Shown here: positions 1-7,338 of the stretch, one piece after another | Layout of the letters: every line of letters begins with the position of its first letter | Numbering within the stretch: position 1 is the stretch's first letter | Source of the DNA: an uncultured Salinimicrobium sp. | Lineage (GTDB): Bacteria > Bacteroidota > Bacteroidia > Flavobacteriales > Flavobacteriaceae | DNA length: 64,000 nucleotides | Direction of reading: 5' to 3' | Assembly: GCA_946887075.1 (NCBI GenBank) | Contig: CAMPKA010000003.1 | Coordinates: 1 to 64,000, forward strand | Made by a program: the position numbers and the translations under genes | The notes under the pieces: model-generated | What the model was told of the DNA's origin: nothing | Databases searched by the model: none | What the model saw: only the letters and a program-made list of their open reading frames with translations

Positions 1-84
1 ATTATTAATAATTAGAAATTTGTTTAACCGTCCAACTTTTGGGGTTCAGTCCATTTATTCCGGCTTTTTTTTTGTTTTAAGAAA

Positions 85-270
85 CTACCACCTGTCTATT
101 TCCCGTTTCAATTCTTCTTTGTTTCGGCCTGTCTTTTCCTGAAGCCGGCCCAGCATTTCGTCGAATTTTCCTTCGGTATAGGTGGTGTCGTCATCAGTGA
201 GGTCTCCATACTTCTGCTTAAACTCCCCCCTGATTTGTTTCCACTTTCCTTCTAATTGATCTTGATTCAT
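85..270 (-). CDS. CsbD family stress-response protein
   Basis: This is a 61-residue, highly charged, soluble protein that begins NQDQLEGKWKQIRGEFKQK and continues with KYGDLTDDD, the hallmark opening of the CsbD family (general-stress proteins of unknown biochemical function, often induced with sigma-B-type or osmotic responses in other bacteria). A longer frame starts 12 codons upstream (306), but family members begin at the Met-Asn/Trp-x-Asp-x-x-x-Gly-x-Trp position, so I place the start at 270. It is divergent from the phytase-like lipoprotein gene. A weak -7-like element (TACCTTTA) lies about 20 bases before the start. Identity as CsbD is secure; its role is unknown. Confidence 0.85.
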   Translation of the reverse strand: MNQDQLEGKWKQIRGEFKQKYGDLTDDDTTYTEGKFDEMLGRLQEKTGRNKEELKREIDRW

Positions 271-357
271 AACATCGATTTTATTGGTTCTTTTAAAGGT
301 AGCCATTAGCGTTAAAAGAGACGGCCAAATTTCCTTATCGTAATCTTAAGTTTTTGT

Positions 358-365
358 TATTTTTG
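358..365 (+). promoter_or_regulatory. -7 promoter box TATTTTTG, 6 nt before start
   Basis: The octamer matches the Bacteroidota -7 consensus TAnnTTTG and ends 6 nt before the ATG at 372, so initiation at the usual distance would fall at or beside the start codon. No clear -33 TTG is visible. Confidence 0.5.
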
Positions 366-371
366 GTTCCT

Positions 372-1466
372 ATGAAAAAAATATGCTTTCTACTGATTCT
401 CGCCCTGAGTCTTCTGGGATGCAAAAGTTCGCGTGTCGGTGAGACCCGAAATGTGCAGGTGAGACTTCTGGATGATCATGTGCTTCCTGGTGACCTGCAG
501 CACGAGGGATTTCAATTTGGAGGACTTTCGGGTATTGCCTATGAAGCCGGTACTTTTTTTCTTGTCAGCGATCATCCTGGTCATCCAAGGATTTACACTG
601 CAGAGATTTCTATTTCCGGGGAAAGGATCGATTCGATCACAATCGACCATTCCATCGAAATTCCACAACGGGATTCGATCCTGAAAGAGGCCCATCTGGA
701 TCTGGAGGATATTGCCATCGAAGATCAGGGCTTCATTGTTACCAGTGAAGGTAACGTGGAAGAGCTGAAAAATCCCATGGTATTTTCGGTATCGCGAACC
801 GGACAACTTGGTCAGGTCTACCAAGTTCCCGAAAATCTTTTGGCCACCGGCACCGAACGACCCCGCGATAACGGGACTCTCGAAGGGTTAGCGGAATCCT
901 TTGATCAGGAGGCTTACTGGGTGGCTATGGAACTGCCGTTAAAAGCAGATGGGCCAAAGGCTAAACTGATCAGGACAAAATCACCTGTCCGCATTACGCG
1001 GATCAATAAGGAATCCAGAGAACCCGTGAGGCAGTTTCCATATCTGCTTGAACCTATAGCCAAAATCCCCTGGCTTTATTTTGCTGTAAACGGAGTGACA
1101 GATCTCCTGGAATATGCTCCGGATCGGTTTCTGGTTCTAGAGCGGGGGTTTGCCAGCGGTCATGGGACTAAAGGTAATACGATCAGGATCTTCGATGTTG
1201 ATGCGCGACTGGCGACCAACACCCTCAATAAGAAAAACCTGAGGGTCAACTTCTACAATCCGGCCAAAAAACAGCTGCTGTATGATTTCAAATGGGCAAA
1301 AAAGTATCTGAGCCAGGAAACCATAGACAATATTGAAGGTATGACCTTCGGTCCCAAACTGGAAAACGGCAATAGAAGTATAATTCTGGTATCAGACAAC
1401 AATTTCAATACGCTGGGAAAACAAATGAATCAGATCATCCTTCTCGAATTTCAGGCCAAACGGTAA
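372..1466 (+). CDS. Esterase-like phytase-domain lipoprotein
   Basis: A 364-residue exported lipoprotein: residues 1-16 form a hydrophobic signal ending in a lipobox (SLLGC), so the mature protein should be anchored by Cys17. The remainder resembles the 'esterase-like activity of phytase' family (Pfam 13449 type), a beta-propeller-like domain, with typical blocks GLSGIAYEAG near residue 50, LDLEDIAIED near 110, NGTLEGLAES near 170 and NIEGMTFGP near 325. The start at 372 is preferred over an in-frame upstream ATG (354) because it gives a clean lipoprotein signal and follows the -7 box by 6 nt. Its stop abuts the stop of the convergent DUF6503 gene with no spacer. The substrate is unknown; phosphoesterase activity is an inference from the family name only. 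Confidence 0.8.
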   Translation: MKKICFLLILALSLLGCKSSRVGETRNVQVRLLDDHVLPGDLQHEGFQFGGLSGIAYEAGTFFLVSDHPGHPRIYTAEISISGERIDSITIDHSIEIPQRDSILKEAHLDLEDIAIEDQGFIVTSEGNVEELKNPMVFSVSRTGQLGQVYQVPENLLATGTERPRDNGTLEGLAESFDQEAYWVAMELPLKADGPKAKLIRTKSPVRITRINKESREPVRQFPYLLEPIAKIPWLYFAVNGVTDLLEYAPDRFLVLERGFASGHGTKGNTIRIFDVDARLATNTLNKKNLRVNFYNPAKKQLLYDFKWAKKYLSQETIDNIEGMTFGPKLENGNRSIILVSDNNFNTLGKQMNQIILLEFQAKR

Positions 1467-2225
1467 TCATTCTTCCTGGATCTCAACCTCCAGGATTCTG
1501 TTCTCGATTTGGGAGACCTTGATCAAGCTGTCTTTCTCATAGAGTTCGTCCAGTTCAACAAGCGGTGTACCCAGGTCCCGCGGCCGGTAATTTTCATAGT
1601 CGACAAACCTGATTCCGTTAATATATCGTGGATTAACCGCTTTTCTGAACCTGATCCCGCCGTTATTGACATAGAACCTGTAGGCGAGAAAATCAACAGT
1701 CAGGCTGTCCTGATTGACCCAGTACATATAGATATCCTCATGGTCCTTACCCCCACCTTCCTTCATGAAACTAACCCGAATTTCGTAATAAGGTTTTCCC
1801 TCGATGGAATCCTGTCCGACCAATTCTTTGATGACCGCTTTTCCCTGTAGCCCGTAAGGCAACTGAACAAAATAATGTACCGAATTTACGCTCTCGCTGT
1901 AAGCCGAGGCCAAAGAATCGGGCAATGCAATGGCTTTCCCGTTTCTGAACCTTTTGAATCCCTGATTCGAAAGCTCATCACGTACTAGCCCTAAAGAATC
2001 CTCGAATTGCCGGGTAAGGCTATAATTCCCTTCGTTTCTCTGGCTCTCGTAAAGGCGACCCCGGAAGAGGAATTTGATCCTTGCATTTTCGTGGAGGTCA
2101 CCTCCCGCCACCTCAATGGCCTTTCCAATAAGCTCCTCCCCAGGTGAATCGGTCTTTTTTTCTTTACAGCTCAACACTACCAGTAATAGGCAGAACAACA
2201 AATAACAGTACCTCATATTGATCAT
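1467..2225 (-). CDS. DUF6503 family lipoprotein
   Basis: A 252-residue predicted lipoprotein with a short hydrophobic signal and lipobox (VVLSC, Cys20 counting from 2225). The body has the blocks I recall from the DUF6503 family in Flavobacteria: IGKAIEVAGGD near residue 35, YFVQLPYGLQGKAV near 117 and VNPRYINGIRFVDYENY near 197. The fold is probably beta-rich and LolA-like in outline, but that is a guess and no catalytic motif is evident. An internal ATG at 2216 is an equally possible start. A TAGTTTTG -7 box sits 7 nt upstream of 2225. It is divergent from smpB and convergent with the phytase-like gene. Function unknown. Confidence 0.75.
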   Translation of the reverse strand: MINMRYCYLLFCLLLVVLSCKEKKTDSPGEELIGKAIEVAGGDLHENARIKFLFRGRLYESQRNEGNYSLTRQFEDSLGLVRDELSNQGFKRFRNGKAIALPDSLASAYSESVNSVHYFVQLPYGLQGKAVIKELVGQDSIEGKPYYEIRVSFMKEGGGKDHEDIYMYWVNQDSLTVDFLAYRFYVNNGGIRFRKAVNPRYINGIRFVDYENYRPRDLGTPLVELDELYEKDSLIKVSQIENRILEVEIQEE

Positions 2226-2232
2226 TAGACGT

Positions 2233-2240
2233 CAAAACTA
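2233..2240 (-). promoter_or_regulatory. -7 promoter box TAGTTTTG for DUF6503 gene
   Basis: Minus-strand octamer TAGTTTTG fits TAnnTTTG and ends 7 nt upstream of the ATG at 2225. The -33 element is not obvious. Confidence 0.4.
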
Positions 2241-2284
2241 CGTTTTATTTGGAAATTTGGAAGTAATGCAGATGATCAGCCCTA

Positions 2285-2298
2285 GTTTTAGCTAAAAC
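2285..2298. promoter_or_regulatory. 14-bp perfect palindrome upstream of smpB
   Basis: GTTTTAGCTAAAAC is a perfect palindrome ending 5 nt before the smpB -7 box, in the spacer/-33 zone of that promoter. It could be an operator or chance; no regulator can be assigned. Confidence 0.3.
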
Positions 2299-2303
2299 CT
2301 TCC

Positions 2304-2311
2304 TACTTTTG
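2304..2311 (+). promoter_or_regulatory. -7 promoter box TACTTTTG for smpB
   Basis: TACTTTTG matches TAnnTTTG and ends 6 nt before the ATG at 2318, the same spacing seen at 372, 3430, 27283 and 33317. Confidence 0.5.
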
Positions 2312-2317
2312 CCTTTA

Positions 2318-2773
2318 ATGAAGCAACAGATCGACATAAAGAACCGGAAAGCCAGATTTGAATACGAAATTCTGGATAAATATACTGCAGGGATCAAGCT
2401 GGCCGGAACCGAGATCAAATCCATTCGGGAAGGTAAGGCATCTATTGCTGAGAGCTTCTGCGAATTTTCAGGTGGGGAACTTTTCGTGATCAATATGACC
2501 GTTCAGGAGTACTCCCATGCCACCTATTTTAATCATGATCCGAAACACGCCAGGAAGCTCCTGTTGACCAAAAAAGAACTGAGAAAACTGGAGAAAGAGG
2601 TCCGGAATTCCGGACTGACCATCGTACCGTTACGGCTCTATATCAACGAGCGGGGGCTGGCCAAGATGCAGATTGCCCTGGTCCGCGGAAAAAAACTCTA
2701 TGACAAACGGGAAACCATAAAGGACAGGGAGAGTAAGGTAAAACTGAACAGGATCAAAAAAGAGTTCCGGTAA
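2318..2773 (+). CDS. smpB: SsrA-binding protein SmpB
   Basis: A 151-residue SmpB, the partner of tmRNA in trans-translation, which rescues stalled ribosomes. Recognisable are the N-terminal NRKARFEYEIL, GIKLAGTEIKSIREGKASI near residues 30-48, and the basic C-terminal tail ending RETIKDRESKVKLNRIKKEFR (split here over two blocks), which in SmpB enters the decoding centre. A TTG three codons upstream extends the frame, but the ATG at 2318 matches the family and follows the -7 box by 6 nt. It converges with pcm with 3 bases between stops. The tmRNA gene itself is not in this window. Confidence 0.95.
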   Translation: MKQQIDIKNRKARFEYEILDKYTAGIKLAGTEIKSIREGKASIAESFCEFSGGELFVINMTVQEYSHATYFNHDPKHARKLLLTKKELRKLEKEVRNSGLTIVPLRLYINERGLAKMQIALVRGKKLYDKRETIKDRESKVKLNRIKKEFR

Positions 2774-2776
2774 CAA

Positions 2777-3430
2777 CTAATTCTTGTCCTCCAGTAAAGG
2801 CACAAAACGGAATTCCCCGAATTCTGTCTTTTCGAAATTTGACCTGGACTTTCTTTCATACAGCGTCATGACCTGTAGGGTTCTCCCTATTGGAATAACC
2901 ATTTTTCCGCCGACCTCCAGTTGGCTCAGCAATGCCCTGGGAACCTCAGGAGCTCCCGCCGTGACAATGATCTTGCTGAAGGGAGCGTAATCAGGAAGTC
3001 CTTTATATCCATCTCCGAACCCCATATATCTGGGACGGTACCCGAGTTTCGCCAGAAAAATCTTTGTTTTCTTGAAGAGCTCCTGCTGCCTTTCTATCGT
3101 ATACACTCTGGCTCCCATCTCACAAAGCACCGCTGTCTGATATCCACTGCCTGTGCCTATTTCCAAAACATTATCGCCCCGACGAATGTCAAGAAGCTCC
3201 GTTTGGTAAGCGACGGTGTACGGCTGGGAAATGGTCTGATCTGCGGCTATCGGGAACGCCTTGTCCTGATAGGCATGATCCTCGAAACCGCTATCCATAA
3301 AGAGATGCCTGGGGACCTTTCCAAGCGCTTCGAGCACCCTTTGATCAGCAATCCCCTTTGCCGCGACAGTTTTTACAAGTTGCTGTCTCTTCCCCTGATG
3401 TTTCAGTGTATCCTTTCTCACGGCTGCCAT
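2777..3430 (-). CDS. pcm: Protein-L-isoaspartate O-methyltransferase
   Basis: A 217-residue class I SAM-dependent methyltransferase that methylates isoaspartyl residues to start repair of aged proteins. The family's PRHLFMD block lies near residue 39, the substrate segment TISQPYTVA near 65, and motif I (LEIGTGSGYQTAVL) near 89-102. The C-terminal MVIPIG segment is also typical. Length agrees with the family (about 210-220). A well-formed promoter lies just upstream: TTG at 3463-3465, an 18-nt spacer, TAATTTTG at 3437-3444, then 6 nt to the ATG. Cytoplasmic; divergent from the Gfo/Idh gene. Confidence 0.93.
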   Translation of the reverse strand: MAAVRKDTLKHQGKRQQLVKTVAAKGIADQRVLEALGKVPRHLFMDSGFEDHAYQDKAFPIAADQTISQPYTVAYQTELLDIRRGDNVLEIGTGSGYQTAVLCEMGARVYTIERQQELFKKTKIFLAKLGYRPRYMGFGDGYKGLPDYAPFSKIIVTAGAPEVPRALLSQLEVGGKMVIPIGRTLQVMTLYERKSRSNFEKTEFGEFRFVPLLEDKN

Positions 3431-3436
3431 TTTTCA

Positions 3437-3465
3437 CAAAATTACGGAAGATAAAGGGAAATCAA
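3437..3465 (-). promoter_or_regulatory. Complete -33/-7 promoter for pcm
   Basis: On the minus strand: TTG (3463-3465), 18-nt spacer, TAATTTTG (3437-3444). The box ends 6 nt from the ATG at 3430. This is the clearest complete example of a start-proximal promoter in the window. Confidence 0.6.
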
Positions 3466-3498
3466 GGTCACCAGGATGTCCTTTGCACTCAAAATGTC

Positions 3499-3528
3499 TT
3501 GGCTTTAGGTCGAGAAATATTATTTTTG
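3499..3528 (+). promoter_or_regulatory. -33/-7 promoter for the Gfo/Idh operon
   Basis: TTG (3499-3501), 19-nt spacer, TATTTTTG (3521-3528), 16 nt before the ATG at 3545; initiation near 3535 would leave a leader of about 10 nt. Confidence 0.55.
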
Positions 3529-3544
3529 TGGGAAACATCCCAAT

Positions 3545-4507
3545 ATGCTGAAAGCTGGCGTCCTTGGTGCAGGACATTTAGGAAAGATCCACCTCCGACT
3601 TTTACAGGAGTCACCAAGGTATACGCTCCAGGGGTTTTACGACGTGGATGAGCAGGCTGGACGCAGGGTATCAGAAGAATTCGGGTATACCTATTACAGC
3701 GATCTCGACGAGCTGATTGCCGCGGTGGACGTGGTCGATGTGGTCACCCCTACCCTTTCCCATTATGAAGCCGGTAAAAAGGCCATTAGCGCTGGAAAAC
3801 ATCTCTTCATAGAGAAGCCAGTTACAAACACTGTAGAGGAGGCACAGCAGCTGGTAGAGCTGGCCAGGCTGCAGGGAGTAAAAGGCCAGGTAGGGCATGT
3901 TGAACGATTTAATCCAGCCTTTGTCGCTGCCGCAGATAGAATTGATAATCCGATGTTCATCGAGGCACACCGGCTGGCAGAATTCAACCCAAGGGGAACT
4001 GATGTTCCCGTGGTGCTCGACCTGATGATCCATGACATCGACATTATTTTAAGCGTTGTCAATTCAGAGATAACCAATATCATGGCAAGTGGCGTTTCTG
4101 TAATCAGTGAAACCCCCGACATCGCCAACGCCCGGATCGAATTTAAGAACGGTTGTGTTGCCAACCTGACGGCGAGCAGGATCTCACTGAAAAATATGAG
4201 GAAAACACGCTTCTTCCAGAAGGACGCCTATATCTCCATCGACTTCCTGGAAAAGCAGTGTGAGGTGGTAAAAATGAAAGATGCCCCGGAGGAACCTGGA
4301 GATTTTGATATGATTCTCCAGAATGCCGAAGGTCTCAAAAGACAGATTTACTTCGATTATCCACAGGTAAAGGCGCACAATGCCATTTTAGAGGAACTTC
4401 ACTCCTTTGCCGACGCCATAGCGCACAACACGGAACCCGTAGTAAGCCTGGAGCAGGGAGCGCGGGCTTTGTCAGTGGCCAAAAGAATAATCAACTCATT
4501 CAAGTAA
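3545..4507 (+). CDS. Gfo/Idh/MocA family NAD(P)-dependent oxidoreductase
   Basis: A 320-residue cytoplasmic oxidoreductase. The N-terminal Rossmann fold carries LGAGHLGKIHLRLL (residues 6-19) as dinucleotide-binding loop; the family's EKP signature appears as FIEKPVTNT near residue 90, and the C-terminal half has the HVERFNPAF block near 118 and DLMIHDIDII near 159 typical of the alpha/beta substrate domain. The substrate, usually a sugar, inositol or sugar-nucleotide derivative, cannot be deduced. It heads a rightward run in which the next gene starts 8 bases after its stop, so co-transcription with a 3-hydroxyacyl-CoA dehydrogenase is likely. Confidence 0.88.
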   Translation: MLKAGVLGAGHLGKIHLRLLQESPRYTLQGFYDVDEQAGRRVSEEFGYTYYSDLDELIAAVDVVDVVTPTLSHYEAGKKAISAGKHLFIEKPVTNTVEEAQQLVELARLQGVKGQVGHVERFNPAFVAAADRIDNPMFIEAHRLAEFNPRGTDVPVVLDLMIHDIDIILSVVNSEITNIMASGVSVISETPDIANARIEFKNGCVANLTASRISLKNMRKTRFFQKDAYISIDFLEKQCEVVKMKDAPEEPGDFDMILQNAEGLKRQIYFDYPQVKAHNAILEELHSFADAIAHNTEPVVSLEQGARALSVAKRIINSFK

Positions 4508-4514
4508 ACTGATC

Positions 4515-5402
4515 ATGAAAAAAATAGCAGTAATAGGGGCAGGAACAATGGGAAATGGAATTGCCCATACCTTTGCCCAGTTCGGATACGAAACCAACCT
4601 GATAGATATCTCGGAAGATCGGCTGAAAAGCGGCATGGACACCATCAGCCGAAATCTGGATCGGATGGTATCCAAAGAGCGGATTTCAGAAGCCGAAAAG
4701 GAGAAGACCCTATCCGGGATCACTACCTTCACCACGCTGTCAGAAGGAGTGAAAAGCACGGATCTCGTGGTAGAGGCCGCTACTGAAAACCTGGAGCTCA
4801 AGCTTTCCATTTTCCAGGACCTCGACCGGTTTTGCTCCCCGGATACGGTTTTGGCATCCAATACATCTTCGATTTCAATTACGCAGATCGCGTCCGTGGT
4901 TTCTCAACCTGAACGGGTAATCGGTATGCATTTCATGAACCCTGTTCCCATCATGAAGCTCGTGGAGATCATCAAGGGATACAGCACCGGGGAAGAGGTC
5001 ACAGCCAAGATTATGCAGCTTTCCAGGGATTTGGACAAGGAACCAGTGGAAGTAAAGGACTATCCCGGATTTGTTGCCAACAGGATCCTGATGCCTATGA
5101 TCAACGAATCCATAGAAACATTGTACAACGGGGTGGCAGGAGTGTCGGAAATCGACCAGGTGATGAAACTTGGAATGGCGCACCCCATGGGCCCGCTCCA
5201 GCTGGCTGATTTCATCGGGCTTGATGTCTGCCTTTCTATCCTCGAGGTCATGTATTCGGGTTTCAAGAACCCAAAGTATGCCCCCTGCCCCTTGCTGGTA
5301 AATATGGTTCGGGCGGGAAAGCTCGGGGTGAAGTCCGGAGAGGGATTTTATGATTACTCCAAAACCCGGAAAGCCGAGAAGGTCTCGCTTCAGTTCAGTT
5401 AA
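4515..5402 (+). CDS. 3-hydroxyacyl-CoA (3-hydroxybutyryl-CoA) dehydrogenase
   Basis: A 295-residue short-form 3-hydroxyacyl-CoA dehydrogenase, oxidising 3-hydroxyacyl-CoA with NAD+ (or the reverse). The NAD-binding domain shows GAGTMGNGIAHTFAQ near residue 8; SNTSSISITQIA near 117 and HFMNPVPIMKLVEII near 140 contain the conserved catalytic serine/histidine region; DYPGFVANRILMPMINE and GMAHPMGPLQLADFIGLD mark the C-terminal domain. Length equals stand-alone 3-hydroxybutyryl-CoA dehydrogenases (about 280-295), not the fused FadB type. Tightly spaced between the Gfo/Idh and DUF1015 genes. Physiological direction is undetermined. Confidence 0.9.
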   Translation: MKKIAVIGAGTMGNGIAHTFAQFGYETNLIDISEDRLKSGMDTISRNLDRMVSKERISEAEKEKTLSGITTFTTLSEGVKSTDLVVEAATENLELKLSIFQDLDRFCSPDTVLASNTSSISITQIASVVSQPERVIGMHFMNPVPIMKLVEIIKGYSTGEEVTAKIMQLSRDLDKEPVEVKDYPGFVANRILMPMINESIETLYNGVAGVSEIDQVMKLGMAHPMGPLQLADFIGLDVCLSILEVMYSGFKNPKYAPCPLLVNMVRAGKLGVKSGEGFYDYSKTRKAEKVSLQFS

Positions 5403-5420
5403 TTCAAACGCAGAAATTCT

Positions 5421-6656
5421 TTGGCAAAAATAATCCCATTCCAGGCGGTACGTCCTTCAAGGGAGAAGGTCGGGCTCGTTCCCTCACGCCCCTACCAGGA
5501 ATACGATGTGGAGGAGCTTAAATTCCAGCTCGAACACAACCCTTATTCCTTCCTGCATATTATCAACCCGGGCTACAAATTTCAGCAGGAGATCACCGGG
5601 GAGAAGCGGTTCGAACTTGTCAGGAACCGCTATCTGGAATTTAAGGAGGATGAGATTTTCATTCAGGATCCAGTTCCTGCCTATTACGTTTATAAAACGG
5701 AATCAAGGGGTGGATCCTTCTGCGGCATCATTGCTGCAACCAGTGCAGAGGATTACGAAAATAATGTCATCAGGAAACACGAAGATACACTTTCGAATCG
5801 CGAAAAGCTTTTTAAGGATTATCTGCAAACCGTCGGCTTCAATACGGAACCGGTTCTGCTGACTTATCCCGACAATCCCAGGATCGAGGAGGTCCTGAGG
5901 GAAACCATGCAGCAACGACCGGAATATGAATTTACCTCCCTGAACCGGGACACCCATTACCTGTGGGTTCTTAAGGAGGAATCCCAGATATCCCGAATCC
6001 GGGAGGAGTTCTCCAAAATGCAATCCGTGTATATCGCCGACGGGCATCATCGCAGCGCCTCATCCTGGCTTTTGGCCAGGGAATCCAGGGACAGCAATCC
6101 CCATCACACAGGGGAGGAACCCTACAATTATTTTCTGAGCTACCTGATCGCTGAGAGCAACCTGAAATTACATGAATTCAATCGGCTGGTCAAGGACCTC
6201 AACGGTAGATCCAAAAAAGAGTTCCTTGTACAGCTCGACCAATGGTACCGAATAGAAAACCGAGGACAAGAGTTCTACCGTCCCTCAAAGAAACATCATT
6301 TTTCAATGTATCTCGATGGGGAATTCTATTCCCTTTATCTCCGTAAGACCAAGTATGACTTTACGGATCCGATAAGCAGGTTGGATCCTTACATCCTGTT
6401 TGTCACAGTTCTTAAGCCGCTTCTTGGAATCGAGGACCTTAAAAATGACCATAGGATTTCGTATATTCCGGGAAAAACCGATGATCTCGAATTGAAGCGA
6501 GCGGTGGATCAGGGCCTTTTTGAAGTCGGTTTCGGAATGCTTCCCCTTACCATTGCGGAAATCAAACAGATAGCAGATGAGGGGCTTACGATGCCGCCGA
6601 AAAGCACCTGCATTGAACCAAAACTGCGTTCCGGCCTCATCATTTATGAATTCTAA
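5421..6656 (+). CDS. DUF1015 family protein
   Basis: A 411-residue cytoplasmic protein of the DUF1015 family, identified by the N-terminal FQAVRPSREKVGLVPSRPYQ and by the family signature IADGHHRSASSWLLARESR near residues 205-223. Biochemical function is not established; in many Bacteroidota and other phyla the family sits beside serine-biosynthesis genes, an association not visible here. The start is TTG at 5421, chosen because the family's N-terminal block begins at once after it and no ATG is available nearby; 18 bases separate it from the upstream stop. Part of the rightward operon-like run. Confidence 0.85.
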   Translation: MAKIIPFQAVRPSREKVGLVPSRPYQEYDVEELKFQLEHNPYSFLHIINPGYKFQQEITGEKRFELVRNRYLEFKEDEIFIQDPVPAYYVYKTESRGGSFCGIIAATSAEDYENNVIRKHEDTLSNREKLFKDYLQTVGFNTEPVLLTYPDNPRIEEVLRETMQQRPEYEFTSLNRDTHYLWVLKEESQISRIREEFSKMQSVYIADGHHRSASSWLLARESRDSNPHHTGEEPYNYFLSYLIAESNLKLHEFNRLVKDLNGRSKKEFLVQLDQWYRIENRGQEFYRPSKKHHFSMYLDGEFYSLYLRKTKYDFTDPISRLDPYILFVTVLKPLLGIEDLKNDHRISYIPGKTDDLELKRAVDQGLFEVGFGMLPLTIAEIKQIADEGLTMPPKSTCIEPKLRSGLIIYEF

Positions 6657-6667
6657 AAATCCTTAAA

Positions 6668-7327
6668 ATGAATATCTCAGAAAGTATCCAAGCGATACAT
6701 TCAGAAATTCCCGAAGGTGTAACCCTGGTCTGTGTATCCAAGACAAGATCGACACAGGAGATCATGGAGGCTTATCAGTCGGGACAGCGGGTTTTTGGAG
6801 AAAATAAGGTTCAGGAGATGGTAGAGAAACATGAATCGCTGCCCCGGGATATCTCCTGGCATATGATCGGGCATCTTCAACGAAACAAGGTCAAATACAT
6901 CGCCCCTTTTGTGGATCTTATACACTCAGTGGATAGTTGGCGACTGCTCAGGGAAATAGAGAAACAGGCAGGGGCCCAACAGCGAAAAATACCTTGTCTT
7001 CTCCAGATAAAAATAGCAGAGGAAGAATCAAAATTCGGAATAGAAGTTGGTGAGGCAAAAAAGATCCTGGATTCAGAAGAATATCGCCAGATGCAACATG
7101 TGCAGATCACAGGTTTAATGGGCATGGCAACTTTAACACAGGAGGAGGAAAAAATCCGGAAAGAATTTCGATTTTTAAAGACTACTTTTGATGATTTTCG
7201 AAAATCAAATCCTTCCTTGGAGATCCTGTCGATGGGAATGAGTGGGGACTATCGGCTCGCACTGGAGAGCGGTAGTAATATGATCCGCCTGGGAACCAGT
7301 ATCTTTGGGGAAAGAAAATACAAATAA
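6668..7327 (+). CDS. YggS/PROSC family PLP homeostasis protein
   Basis: A 219-residue pyridoxal-5'-phosphate-binding protein of the alanine-racemase-like TIM-barrel family (YggS/PipY/PROSC), which buffers PLP and has no known catalysis. The PLP lysine should be in LVCVSKTRS (Lys near residue 24); FGENKVQEM, WHMIGHLQRNKVKY, HSVDSWRLL and LSMGMSGDYRLALESGSNMI with the C-terminal RLGTSIFGER are diagnostic. Full length. Eleven bases after the DUF1015 stop; the following nuclease gene starts 11 bases downstream, so an operon is likely. Confidence 0.92.
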   Translation: MNISESIQAIHSEIPEGVTLVCVSKTRSTQEIMEAYQSGQRVFGENKVQEMVEKHESLPRDISWHMIGHLQRNKVKYIAPFVDLIHSVDSWRLLREIEKQAGAQQRKIPCLLQIKIAEEESKFGIEVGEAKKILDSEEYRQMQHVQITGLMGMATLTQEEEKIRKEFRFLKTTFDDFRKSNPSLEILSMGMSGDYRLALESGSNMIRLGTSIFGERKYK

Positions 7328-7338
7328 CAGGAATAGGC

